From positions 19,139,754-19,203,753 of the forward strand of contig CAIIXF020000011.1 in the NCBI GenBank assembly GCA_903813345.2: DNA of 64,000 bases, given 5' to 3'. Made by a program: the position numbers and the translations under genes. The notes under the pieces were generated by a model, which worked only from the letters and a program-made list of their open reading frames with translations, searched no databases and was not told the DNA's origin. Shown in pieces: positions 21,944-34,100 of this stretch. The stretch comes from Owenia fusiformis (lineage: Eukaryota > Annelida > Polychaeta > Sabellida > Oweniidae). Each line of letters starts with the position of its first letter. Positions within the stretch are counted from its first letter, which is position 1.

Positions 21944-24900
21944 CTACTTCTTTTTCTTCAGTTCTTCAAATCTCTTAGTAAGATCATCAAAATCAACACT
22001 CTCATTCCCTGCGCCTTGGCTCATGCTGCTCCCTGGATCTGACCCTGGTACAGCAGGTAGATCAGGCAGTTCTGGGAAGTCTTGTGCAGCATTAGGATTC
22101 TTGGTTTGATTCTGTGGCGGGTAGCCAGGATTGTTGTAGTTCATTGACTGGGGTGGAGGATGTACCACAGCAGGGGGAGGGGGCATGCCTGGTGGAACAG
22201 CTGGCATCGTAAAGGGAGGGGCATGATTCTGGGGTGGTGGATATCCTCCTTGGGCCTGGAAAAAGAAATAATTAAATTGAAGTACAAATGTAGTTCATTT
22301 AACTCAGTAATTAAAAATACAGTAAAACCTATCCAAGGGAACAGCTTTCTGTACGGAGCACCTCTCTACAAGGAACAAGTTAAATGCTACTCAAACCATT
22401 CTGAAAAGTCTGTTCTCTAGGAGCCCATGGTTACCTTAATAGCACGGTTAGCACCCCAAAGAGGCTAGTGCTCGGTATAACTTTATTATATCCTTTAATA
22501 ACATGATTAAACAATATTTCAGATTTTTGGATGAAACAAAACATGAGCCCTTTCTCTAAGGAATAGTTTCCAGTACGGAGAGCCATTCCCACATGCAGGT
22601 TCTACTGTATATTGATCTCCCCAGCATTGAAAGTCTTGGCATTACAACCATTTGCATTTTGGTAAAAGAAATGCACTCAATATGTATTTACAGACTCGTT
22701 TATATAAATATACCACTAGTTTACCAATATTTCACAAAACCACCAATTGGATATGTTATAAGTGTAGTGAAAGTTCATGGAAAACCTTTTTTACACTTAG
22801 TTAACCAGAAGATCTTTGAAATTGAATTTTGCCTTGTAAGATAATAAATTATGAGCTTTCTAGAGAAGGGTATGCAACTTCCCAGAATCTGAAAATATAT
22901 GAGCATTGCCATGGGTTTTCAAAATTTGAGGAAATGGCGTCTCTGAGTTACATAACCCTTCTCTTGAAGTATCATGGATGATCATGGAACATGATAAATG
23001 TGTGTATATACCTGTGCTGGAGGGTAGTTAAATGCAGCATTAGGGACAGGGGCCTCATTCGATCCTCCTCCTCCCCCACTTCTTGCGTTATTTGTTGCAT
23101 TGTCAAAATTCATAAGCTGATTTTCTGCCATGTAGATTTCATCTTCTTTCATTATGGTTGGATCAGGTTCAAATGCAGCATTATAAGTCCTAGCGATTTC
23201 TATGAGATATTTTTCAATAAGGAGTTTTGGGGGAGCTTCGACACTCATTTTTTGTATGATTCTCTGATTTACATTGCTCAACTCATTTTTCCTGCATGCG
23301 TCAGCAAATTCTTTACTATATTTTGAAGTGAGTTGTTCAGTAACAGTCTTCAGTTCAGCAACATCAGATATTAAACGAGGTGTGATCCAGATAATGGTTG
23401 CTATGGCTTCCTCAAGACCAGGATCTAGATCCCTGTAACAAGAAAAAGAGGTAACTTATATTGCATTATTATGACTAATTGTTGGATTTATCATGAACAT
23501 AGACAGTATATTTTCAATTTTGTTTGACATCTACTTTTTTCAACTACCTTAGACTATCTACAACTAGATAATGGCAACTCCGCGGAGTAGCAAATCCCAA
23601 CGAACAAAATATCAATTACCGAATTCCAATCAATTATACTCATTACTTTGGTTAAAATTGAAAAAATTAGATTTTAGAATTGCGAATTCCTGCTAAGCAG
23701 CCATTTTGAATTTTCTGAGGTACAAATCTGAAAAATAATACCATAATTGTGATCTACTCCAAAAATCCTTCAATTTGAGTATAATATAGCCATACTTTGA
23801 AGGGATCGAAAAATTATTGCGAAATCGTACATTAGACGGCCATTTTGAATTTTACGAGGCTCGAATCAGAAAAAAGATACAATATTTGCAATCTACTCTC
23901 AATTGCCTTTCATTTGAGTATAATAAAGCTATACTTGTGAAAGATCTAAAAAACGGCCCCTGGGGGTCAGGATGAAAAACACGGACTATATGTGAAATAG
24001 ATAAATGTTGTGAATATACTACCAGAATTTCAAACAATAATATTAATTACTTTGGTTTAGAATGAAAAATTTATGATTTTTGCGAAAAAGTCCCGTCATT
24101 TTTAAAGCGGCGGCCATCTTGAAAAAAAAACTATTCACCAATATACATCTTTCCACTAAATATGAAGAAAATCCGTCTACTAGCATTTGAGTTATCTTCC
24201 GGACGGACAGACGGACGGACGGACGGACGGACTGACAGACGGACTGACGGACGGAGGGCTTCACTATATCCCTACCGAACTTCGTTCGTTGGGATAATAA
24301 ATACATGTTGAACAGTGGAGCAACATAAATCTCAATAAAATGAGCTTCTCATTGATTATTCTTACTTTTTATTCTGAGATTCAGTTGGATTGTGCGTCAA
24401 TCAAAAAAAGGACGATTTTGATAAAAAATACACACAGTGTCACTTTCCTACCAGTTTTTAATAAGCACTCATACAATTAACCAAATCAGCTGCACTTTGT
24501 CAAATATGTCACATACAATATAATACCACTTTCTTATATAAGAAAGTGTAAAGTTAATCATAAATTAAGAGAGGAAATGTTTTGTAAAGTAGAAGGTATA
24601 TATGATCTATTTGAGTCTTGTGATAATGAAAAGAAAACAATGTACTTATTGAATTCTAAATCACTCTGTAAATATGTTTCAAATTTTTTGCTTTTGTCTT
24701 TGGAGGCTTAAGATAGATTAAAGTAAGTGTTAATTCTGACTTATCTGCTTATAATATGATTGTAATTGTGTCTCATAAGCCTTTGGAGGCTGGTCGTATA
24801 ATTACGGGTGACACTGTAATAAATAAATAAATAAATAAATATATTTCTAAGTACCTTAGCACTCTTTGTGCAAATGTGAACCATTTAGACCATATACTGA

Positions 24901-26098
24901 AAGGCTGGACACATGGTCAGTCTTTTATACATGATATACTTTGTCTTTTATGCATTTTCCTCAAAACCTAATTTGATATTGTGTTTAGGGGCTACCTGTG
25001 GAAGACATCGTCCGATAGGAGGGGTCGGTCTTTTCGTAAACCCATTGTATGCGTGCAAGACTAGAACCTAGCTCAATAATGTAATTAACCTGCGGTTCAC
25101 ATTTGTGACAGTACCAGTGAGTTCCATTAGTTGATGCATTGAGTAGGGCTAGATCGTTTTCATCAAGATTTTCACAAGTGTTACAAATCCAGAGATCACA
25201 GAACTCACATCCGAGTAGGTTGGAATTGGGAACTTTGCATCTATCACATTTATGTTGAATGGAAGAAGTTGAAGGTGTATGCTTACCAGCTGTCGGTGTC
25301 ACCTCGTTCGCGTTCTGGTTCTTCTCAGAGTTGGATTTTGGTGAAAGGATTTTTTTCAATTTTTCAATTTTTGACGTCTTCTCGTTTGATTTCTCGCGAG
25401 ATTTAGGGCCCCTTTTCGACTTACTGTCATGTCGTTCATGGTGGGTCTTGTCCTCAGTATCGTCTACAATTATCGGTACTTGCTCAGTAGTTCTAGTTCT
25501 CATCTTCAGGTAGGATCTATTATTACCTTACTTAGAATTTGAACGGTACTGGCGTTGGAGGATTGATGTCGTAAATTTTTCTTTGCGTGATGAAGACAAT
25601 GGGGTAGTCTAATTTGGGTACGGATTTCTGCAAAATGCGTCGCGCTCAGCTCGGAAGTTCCTTTGCATCAGGTAGTTGAGATATTGTTGTGGACTCTCCT
25701 TAACGGAATCACAGCTACACTGCACTAGGATACTCAGTAAAGCACATTGAATTCAGAAATTTTCAGAAAATTTTAGAAGACATTTTATCTCGCGCATGCG
25801 CATGCCATTTTTAGATGTACAGTACTTACTTCTGATTCTCAATGAGACCCATACGTGCCAGTAGAAGATCACAGTACATCTCGAGTATCTCCATTGCTTC
25901 GACAAGGTAGTCTTCTCGGACGATATGCTCAACTCTGATCCTTGCTCTATCAATTTTGTTACTTGTGATATAATTTACAATTTCCTTTCGAGCTTTTTCT
26001 CCCATTTCTGTCTTCTTTTTCTCCAAGAGTTTTAGCCTGTTGATTGACAACCTCAAATTGGTTCTCAGCTTGGAGTAATTTGGTCCAGAGCTGAACAT
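21944..26098 (-). CDS. IST1: IST1, ESCRT-III-associated factor, complete CDS (333 aa, three coding exons)
   Basis: Coding exons, 5' to 3' on the minus strand: 26098-25830, 23432-23012, 22255-21944. Phases agree and the stop is TAG at 21944. IST1 acts with CHMP1 and VPS4 in endosomal sorting, cytokinetic abscission and nuclear envelope sealing. The N-terminal ESCRT-III-like helical domain is unmistakable: NLRLSINRLKLLEKKKTE, RARIRVEHIVREDYLVEAME, ILEMYCDLLLARMGLI, KYSKEFADACR and KMSVEAPPKLLIEKYLIEI. A Pro/Gly-rich linker follows. The C-terminus has both MIT-interacting motifs: FPELPDLPAVP, and the terminal FDDLTKRFEELKKKK that binds VPS4/spartin-type MIT domains. Length is close to the ~360 residues of vertebrate IST1. 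Intron 1 (2.4 kb) holds LINE pieces and a dispersed repeat; intron 2 holds a MITE. It is divergent with ZUP1, about 1.2 kb apart. Confidence 0.95.
22320..22607. mobile_element. CAGTAAAACCT MITE with TA target duplication
   Basis: In IST1 intron 2. Left end TA|CAGTAAAACCTATCC, right end GCAGGTTCTACTG|TA: inverted termini with flanking TA dinucleotides (22318-22319 and 22608-22609). This is the signature of a Tc1/mariner-pogo-type non-autonomous element. The internal 'AAGGAA(C/T)A' and 'AGTACGGAG(C/A)' motifs are inverted around the centre. Confidence 0.8.
23565..24300. repeat. Dispersed repeat (inverted copy) ending in a GGAC microsatellite
   Basis: In IST1 intron 1. Opens with TGGCAACTCCGCGGAGTAGC and ATCCCAACGAACAAAAT. 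It contains several 'CGGCCATTTTGAATTTT' segments and ends with a (GGAC)n tract at about 24200-24260, then CTTCGTTCGTTGGGATAA. Same family as 19.3 and 47.1 kb, opposite orientation. Confidence 0.8.
24510..24845 (+). mobile_element. LINE 3' end with (AAAT)n tail
   Basis: Plus-strand reading gives a worn ORF2 C-terminus (GIYDLFESCDNEKKTMYLLN, about 24595-24660). A 3' UTR follows with CATAAGCCTTTGGAGGCTGG, GGGTGACACTGTAATAAA and an AAAT microsatellite at about 24820-24840. The 'CATAAGCC..GGCTGG' hairpin-like end plus short tandem tail is typical of L2/CR1-group LINEs. It is 5' truncated and dead. Confidence 0.7.
24985..25503 (-). mobile_element. PHD-finger ORF1 of a CR1/L2-type LINE (172 codons)
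   Basis: Intact minus-strand reading frame in IST1 intron 1. There is a basic N-terminal half (KSKRGPKSREKSNEKTSK) and then a PHD-type zinc finger with the spacing C-x2-C (CDRC), C-x2-C (CEFC), C-x2-C (CNTC) and H-x2-C-x2-C (HWYCHKC). Such PHD ORF1 proteins are known from CR1/L2-group retrotransposons. No RT follows on the minus strand, so this is a 3'-truncated insertion or the remains of a rearranged element. It could instead be a captured host PHD exon, but nothing supports splicing. Confidence 0.7.
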
Positions 26099-26257
26099 TT
26101 TGATACAGCACTTTCGAAAGAAAATAAATTGTATTTGGTTTCTACCTTTATCAACATAAAAGTGCGGTAATATAAAGCAAATGGTCAAAATAAATAATCA
26201 CAAGAAGATGAATCGTCCAAAACTCGGAAGTGATGTCAATTTTGTAATCAATGATTT

Positions 26258-26290
26258 GATTGGTTGAAATTGACGTCATTGTGCGCGAAA
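26258..26290 (-). promoter_or_regulatory. Probable IST1 promoter: CCAAT box and palindromic CRE
   Basis: About 170-180 bp upstream of the IST1 ATG, ATTGGT (minus-strand CCAAT) at about 26259 is followed by a perfect TGACGTCA at 26271-26278 and GTGCGCG. No TATA box was seen. This is a plausible housekeeping promoter; function is inferred from motif and position only. Confidence 0.55.
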
Positions 26291-26339
26291 TGTTTAAAAT
26301 TAGAAAGGAAGTTGTCAGATGGGTGAAATAAATTTTCAA

Positions 26340-27265
26340 GAATGAAATAATTAATTTCTAAAGAAGAATGCCATGTAAGTATGTATTTAATTCAATCCAT
26401 TCCGGTTCATATGAATTCTCTACATACGTTGTACGTAATTCCAACGGTATAATTTGTGAATTTCATTGTGAACTGTTTATATGCGTTTTTTGCAGCTCTG
26501 CAATCAGTCACTCATCAATGGTCTGAATGAATTCCATACAATGTCTAAGTTAGACTCCAATCAGAATCAGTCTTTCTTTGCCTCCATGAAACCTAAAAAC
26601 TGAGCACACAAAGGACCATGGTGCAATATTTTATGGCAATGTATTGTACATTCATATTTTAGATCATCCTCCCCGGCCCGTAAGGTCAGACTGCATGTTC
26701 GCAGTTTTGATGCAATCCTCAATAGAGTCACTAGTCCAACAACATTAGACCTAGCCTGGGCCTCGTTTCTTATCTGACATGTCTTATGGCCCCTGCTAGG
26801 TCTAACCTCCATGACCATTTTGCCCTTGATGTGTTAATTTAGTCGTTCAGCAGGTTCCGACATGCGGAACTAATTAAACTCCGAAAACATGGTAATATTA
26901 CATAAAGAATGTGATTCAAGCATGCATACATACCTTATAAATACATACACACCATCCCGTACCCCCCTTAGACCATATTGATGCATAATTACGAAAATAT
27001 TGGAGACAGGTTTGGAATTTTACGAAAATATCGGTCAACTCCGGTAACATCGAAATTGCAAATCGTATCAGGAATTAACCGTCATTGCGACACTGCATCA
27101 ACGAACAGTAGGTTTGCAATTAATAACTATTTTGTGTGTATACAAGCGCTATATAAATCAATCAAAGATACCTGCTATCCTCAAAAATAGTTATTTTATC
27201 CCGAGTAATCGCGTGATAATTATCAATCTATTTGACAACAATTTCGTTTCAATAGTTTACATTTT
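26340..27265. other. IST1-ZUP1 divergent intergenic region
   Basis: No coding exon recognised. The interval separates the IST1 start (26098, leftward) from the presumed ZUP1 first exon (about 27280, rightward). Confidence 0.5.
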
Positions 27266-27321
27266 AACCCGGGACGAACAGACACAATGGCGGACATGCG
27301 GAAATGTCATTTTAGAGATTG
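27266..27321 (+). other. ZUP1: Candidate ZUP1 5'-UTR first exon with a short upstream ORF
   Basis: CCCGGGACGAACAGACACA precedes an ATG, and the exon ends GAGATTG|GTAAGT at 27321. Joined to the acceptor TTTTCAG at about 28109, it would give a 5' UTR. In it ATGGCGGACATGCGG opens a 14-codon upstream frame ending TAA before the main ATG at 28136. This is an inference from splice-site quality, not from coding conservation. Confidence 0.45.
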
Positions 27322-27572
27322 GTAAGTTTAACCTCATTTTACTTGTATAAATGACCATTTAATACAATAATATTGTGTTTAATCGCTTGATGTTATGTGT
27401 TTTTATATTGTTGTCAAGTATCAGTTGCATGTTATCGCGGAAAAATGGTTTCGGTGGATCCAAAACTTGCATCAATGGAAAGAATAGTAAGGAGGTTAAA
27501 CTCAATAATGGCCCCAAGAAAATTCTTAATAATAAATAACGCCGTTATTGAGTTTAACGACGTTGAACTATA

Positions 27573-27872
27573 GAGTCACATGTTATTTTTCAAAGATCAA
27601 TCACACCTTCACCAAATTGTCTTCATCTATCAGATTTGCACAAAGAGAGCACTAACGTACATAGAAAAGAATGTGAAGAATATTTTTTTTGTAAAATGTA
27701 TAAAAAACTAGAAAATTCAGTAACCTACTGTCATCCAGTTTTCACGTTTTTCTGCAATTTATGAAAAACATATTCTTTCCACTCTTTATCTAAGTGCTCT
27801 CTTTGTGTGAAACTGAAAGATGACATAATATGTGGAAGGAGTAATTGATATTTGAAAATTAACATGTGACTC
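27573..27872. mobile_element. Foldback MITE with ~85-bp terminal inverted repeats
   Basis: In the ZUP1 5' intron. Left end TA|GAGTCACATGTTATTTTT, right end TTAACATGTGACTC|TA; pairing continues to CAAAGAGAGCACT / AGTGCTCTCTTTG. TA dinucleotides flank it. A smaller palindrome (TTAAACTCAATAA / TTATTGAGTTTAA, 27496-27556) lies immediately to the left. Confidence 0.8.
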
Positions 27873-28135
27873 TATTAAGAATTGCATCAAAATTCCGAAC
27901 AACAGACTTAGTTTAAAATCCAGAATATCTTCTTCCTTTTTACACACACTGTACCTCATGCCAAGAAGGAGGTACGGATTCTGGACACCTGCTTAGGAGG
28001 ATGGAAGAAATATGCATGGGTTCAGAATCTGAACAATTCCCTTAAAATAGATAGAAAATAAAAATAGAATTATTGACTTATAATTATGGCCTATTCATTT
28101 TATTTTCAGGCATTTCTAATTCAATGTGACATAGC

Positions 28136-31100
28136 ATGGCTGAAGGAGGATGCATCTTATACACATGTGACATCTGTGGAGAAGGGGGTCTAAATGAAGA
28201 TGACATGAAAAGCCATGTGTTGATTGAACACATAGAATCATCCATATACTGCCCATTCTGTGATCTCCAAGGTACAACCTTGGAGGAAATGAACTGGCAT
28301 ATTAATGCCGAACACTTGGAGTTTATGAGCCCTGTTAAAGAACGTCTTCCTGATATTGTTACAAGCAATCTTCCGCACCAATCTATGCAAGAAGACACAA
28401 TGGGAAATGGAAGATCAAGATGTAAAAAATCAGCAGCTGCTAAGTCCATAGAGGATGACTTTATGGAAACTGAGGAAAAGGATTTGAAACCAAAGTATGA
28501 CAAATACACTGGGAGTACATTTGATGAACATGAAAATGTCGTGGAATCAGATCAAGTAAGAAAACGTGCGAAACTTCACTTGGATGTGATACCAGTGAGT
28601 CCGAGAAAATCAAATGAAACCCTAGAGACGAAAAAAGTTGTAAATTGTGATGTTCATATATCTAATGAAGTAGATCCCGAGTCAGATAAAGGGACTAGTT
28701 CAAGCTCCCCACAAGATGTAGAAATGGTTAGTGATGTAGAAAATACATGTTATAGTTGCCCATTGTGTGATTGGGTAACTGCTTCTCCCGATGCAATCCA
28801 ACAGCATGTAAATGATAAACACTTGGACATTATCAGTCCTGAATCAACAACAACAACGGCTAACACTACCGACAATGCTGATGTTGATAGTGAAAACAAT
28901 ATACTGGATACAAACTTGAACCCAAAACAAGTCACACAGCTTTATGAATGTCCATTATGTAGTGTAACAGCTGACAATTCTTTGCTTATGGAAGTTCATG
29001 TAAATAATAACCATGGCGATATATTAAGTCCTAAGTCAGAAACAACAACATCACATCAGGGGGTACTTGCCAAAGATAAAAAAGCTGCTTCTCCTGAGGT
29101 AAGTAAAGTCATCACTGTATTCAAAATATAAGGTTCTGGAATCTGTGAGTAACCTTCCCCTTAGAAGGAAGGTAACTCACAGATTCCAGAATTATGCAGG
29201 CAAAAAAATTGAAATTATGCAGCAAAAGGCACAAAATTATGAAGGAAAAATGCAAATTATGCAATCACGTTAGGGCAAAAAAATCATATTTCAATCATAT
29301 CAAGTAGGCTAGATAAAAACCTTCTTGTGATAGCACCAACCTCATCTCACATGTATGTATGGCAATTTTAAACTTTTTAGAGTTTTTGTTAAGTTTAGAC
29401 ATTATTTACCTAATAATATGAAGATGATGGAGCAGTGAAACATGTGAGATATTTTAGAAAAGTGTAAATTACGCAAAAATTATGACTGATGAATGAATTA
29501 TGCTGCGCTGCAGTTCTTGAAATTTAACTTATAATTCTTGGATCTGTGATTTATGATTAACATTTCTCCGTATTGTTTTTGAAACTGTTTGAATCAACTG
29601 TTTTGCAGTATACATCCAACTAATATTTATATTTTGAACATATCATACCTCTCCTGGATGGTACAACAGCCAAATAGGGGCAAAATATCTTTATTAAATT
29701 GATATAAAGGGATATCTTGCAGGTGTGCCCCATGTGTTCCATGGAGTTCCCAGATCTTCAGGGCCTTGCTTCTCATGTTGATGGTCACTTCTCATCTGAG
29801 CAAACACCAGGTGAGAGATTACAACATTACGCTTTAGAAAATACAGGTGTAGATTCTACAAGTATCACACCATAGCAATTTGTTAATTTGAGGCACTTTA
29901 CCTTCAATAACAGAAAAATATAAATAAACATATTAATAAATGTTGAGTTTGAAAACGATACAATTCTCCAACTTTTGAATTGATAATATGATTTTTAGTA
30001 ATTTTTTAAATATGAACAATAACAATATTAGCATTCACACACAATTCAAATGCAGATACAACTATTACATATCGTGTTTTGAAATTGTTAAACTGTCACT
30101 AGACGGACGTAACAACTATAATGTCACAAGCAACTGGGTCTGTCATCTATGACATACATGTACATAACTTAATAGCAATAAAATCTGTTTTTGAAAATTA
30201 ACGATTGCAGTTAACGATGAGGTTGCAGACAATATGTTTGCTCAGGAGATGGAGAGGCGGGAGAGAGAAGCTGCTAAGCAACAGGAGGAAAAAGATTTTG
30301 AGAAATTAAAAGTAGGTCTCCATCCATCCTTGGTCCAAGGGTATTTCACTTCTTTCCATAATTGAGTAATGAATGAAGTCCTTTGAATGAAGGATGATCT
30401 CTATCAAGTGTTCCAGTTGATGAACTTAAGAGAGGAATAGGTTTATGTATTTGTTCTATGGTTATGTTGATTTTAGTGGAAATAATGTTGATTGAACATT
30501 CAATTACAAATGTCATTGTGTAATACATGGCAATATTGGTATTTTCAAATGTCATTTATGATTATTTGGATTCATAATGAAATGAGGTAGAGTATGTGTA
30601 CATACAATTGAGTGAAAAATTTGACAAGAAAACTATCTATACATTTTATTAAATGCTGCCACTTTGAATATCATTTGTCTTGTGTGTGCATATATGATGG
30701 GTGTGCAGGCTGGATGGGTATCACATAAATCTTTGGGATGGGTGTCACATAAACCTTTGGGATGGGTGTCACATAAACCTTTGGGATGGGTGTCATATAA
30801 ACCTTTGGGATGGGCATCCCATAAAATCTTAGGGAGGGGTGTCACATAAATCCCCAGAATACAAGGATTACCATTTATTCATTCAACTTGAAATTTTCAC
30901 AAATGCATTAGAGCAGCCAAGTCCTAAGATCTGATTAGATTTTGGGCATGTTGGGTAAATTATGGCAGCCATTTAGCTTTTCTAAGTGTGATAAGTATCA
31001 CAGTGTGTGTCTTGTATTACAGACAGAATATGGTATGGACAGTTCAGGGTCATACAAACAACAAGGAGAGAGCCATTTAGAGAAAGAAGTGGGCAGAGGC

Positions 31101-34100
31101 AATATTAACATAGCAGAGTACTATAACAAGAAGATTGATCTTCAACAAGCCCAATCTGCTGGTATAGATGATGGTCACTCATCCACAAAAGGTAAGCAGA
31201 TGCAAGAGTACATGTCAAGTCAAAAATGGATTAGTCTAGCTACAAACCCTCGCGATCCCCTCACTACACACCTCCCTAGGTGGTAAAGTTGATAGAGGGT
31301 ACAGGGAATTGGAGCAAGACTAAATATTGATTAAAACATAACCATTTAACAAAATTATTGATAGGATACATGGATTTCTGACTCACAAGGCTGTGCAAAT
31401 CAAATACATGTATACTGTATGTTTACTTTGAAATTTTCAGGAATCTCATTCTTGAAGGGTTGTAGGAACCCTAGGGAGTTTTTTCTGTATACTGCATCTC
31501 AATTTACATCACATTTCCAGACAAACTATCATTAATTTGGTCCAAAGTCAGTAGAAATTGAGGAACTTAAGGGTCCTTGCAACATTAAGGATGACTCCAT
31601 ATTTCAAACAGAATGTATATAGTATATAGTATACATAACCTATATAATGATATTAATTTTATTTTATTTAACGTAATTTAAATCAAGCTTTGGATGTTTC
31701 AGTTCATGCCTAAAATCTTTATTTTTCATTCTATAGAATTATTTTACATCAAAATATTGTCACAATTCTTGATAAATTGCTGATTCGACACTCTGTGTTT
31801 TGAGTCTTGTCTTCTCATACTACAATATAGAAAAATATCTTGTATGAATCACACAGGCCTTTATGATATAGAATATTTTCCCATTGTTAATTTCTTTAGC
31901 TTATGTTAGATGTACATGCATACAAGTAATACATTAGCTATAATAATTAGATTCGGGTAAGAATGTTGAGTTTATATATATGTTTATATATTTAAGCACA
32001 GTCTTGATTCAAGTCTCTTGACTCCCCTCCTCTCCTTATCTTCCTCAACACTTGTGGGGAGGTGTGTAGTAGAGGGGAGGGGGTCACAAGGGCTTTAGCA
32101 AGACAAATTAAGCAACAGCATTTAGGATAAAGATTGGAATGCAAACCTACCACAAACAAAATTGAAATTCCCACATTGTTCCGCATAGGTCCTCTCCAAA
32201 TTGCATTTCATACCAGCAGGGGCATTGGTCACATCCATTTTACAACTTTCTTCTAAAAATGCTATTTCCTCGGAGTTTGTATTATTGAGGTATCCATCTC
32301 CACATAGCCTTGTCAGGTCACAATCTGTATTTGCATCATCAGCTGCTTCCGCAAATGCAGCAAAGACTGGATCCCTCTGTAAACCACCATTAAACACCAT
32401 CCATGGGAGATCAGGGAGAGAGCAAGGCTGACATCTATATATTAAGAATTCATCATTATATTTGATTTCATTTACAAGGTTTTAAAAAGAATTGTTAATT
32501 ATGCTCAAAATAGCTTAAAACAAACAATACAACTTCATGCTTTGTCTTACTGGAATGTTTGCCCAATAATAATATTTTATTTACTATTTCGACTCATGGC
32601 TGATTATGAGTCAGTTCATATATCTAAGACATTAAAGGACAACTGAAATAGCCTTTCTCAACTTGCAGCTACAAAAATGCGGTGTTCTTAATTGTAAGCC
32701 CAATGTAGAGTTCTTGCGATAGCCATTATAGAATAAATGTTAGATAACTGCTAACGGTCATAGATAACGAAATAAACTGATCAATCAAATTGGCCCCTAC
32801 GTGATTAGTAACGCCATATACAAAATATAGCTTTGGTTTATTGGTTCCTTAGTAATCACAACTTCACGGCAACCATAGGATTGTTGTGTAAACAAATAAC
32901 AAAACATTTTGGCAATATGACGTCATGATCTAATGGACCAAAGCGGGCCACGTGAGGACCAGTGAGAGATCACGTGGGGGCCAATAACGTCACAACCAAT
33001 TCGAATATTGCTTATTAAGCAGCTATAACGATCGTTTGAGTGAAATAATTTTCACACTACTGATGAGAAAACATGTCCAAATACATTTATCAAAAAATTA
33101 TATTGATTCCTTTAGGTTAAAAATACCATTTCATATCTGCTTTAAGTGAAATGAAAGTTTGTATGAGAGTGTTTGCAATCTAGTTATTCAGCCTCGTAGT
33201 CAGCTTTTGCCAAGGGGGGTTCACTTTTTAAAAATTTCCAGCGGGGGTTAACTTTTGACAATTTTTATCCAAAAATGACCAAAATCAAGTGCCCAAAAAG
33301 GTGAAAAACTGCATGATTTTGAAGGAATTTTTGCCAGGAATGGGGACTACAGGCCTGATATTGTTTTTAAGTTTGCACCCTTGGTGACAATATAATCACA
33401 AACACTTGGACAAGGGTAAAGTTGCTGGCCTTGTTTGTTACAAAAAGTTTAAAATTCTGAAATAAGTGAATTGTAAGTGCTTTTCTGGGTCACATACTCA
33501 GGGTCTTCAGGATCAAACACTTGGTAGCTGTTTCCTATCATTGTCCCAGGGTTCTCCATTCCTTCAACATTAGTACCATCTCTCATTCTCCAGTCATTCA
33601 TGGCATCACCATCAAAGTTTTGACAAAGTCCATTTACCTTTCTCATCCAGAATTTGCTTAATGTGACCCTTGCATCGGCAAAACCATCAAACTCCACCTT
33701 ATACCAAAATAAAAGAAATCTTTAACATATATGAATACAGTACATATATGCCAGGCCCTACCAATTCAACATAACTCATGAAGACAAAGGATGAGTCAGG
33801 ATATATGCCCTTTTGATTTTGCTTAATGTGACCCTTGCATCAGCAAAACCATCAAACTCCACCTTATAATACAATAATAATATAATGAATTAAATCTTAA
33901 AGATACAGTACTTGTATTATTTTACTCAACCAATTGAAGATGACAGGAGCTTATTAATAATGGTCTGTCAATTTATGAGATATAGGGTGGCAAATAAACT
34001 TGGTTTATTTTCGGACAGTTTGCTTATTGAGGGGCTCCCCTCCCCTTTGATAATTGACTTTTCCACATCAGCCCTTACCACAGGAGGGAACTCAAATAAA

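Noticed and set aside
26567-26818. 83-codon minus-strand frame between IST1 and ZUP1
   Set aside because: No domain or homologue recognised and no transcription signals; treated as chance.
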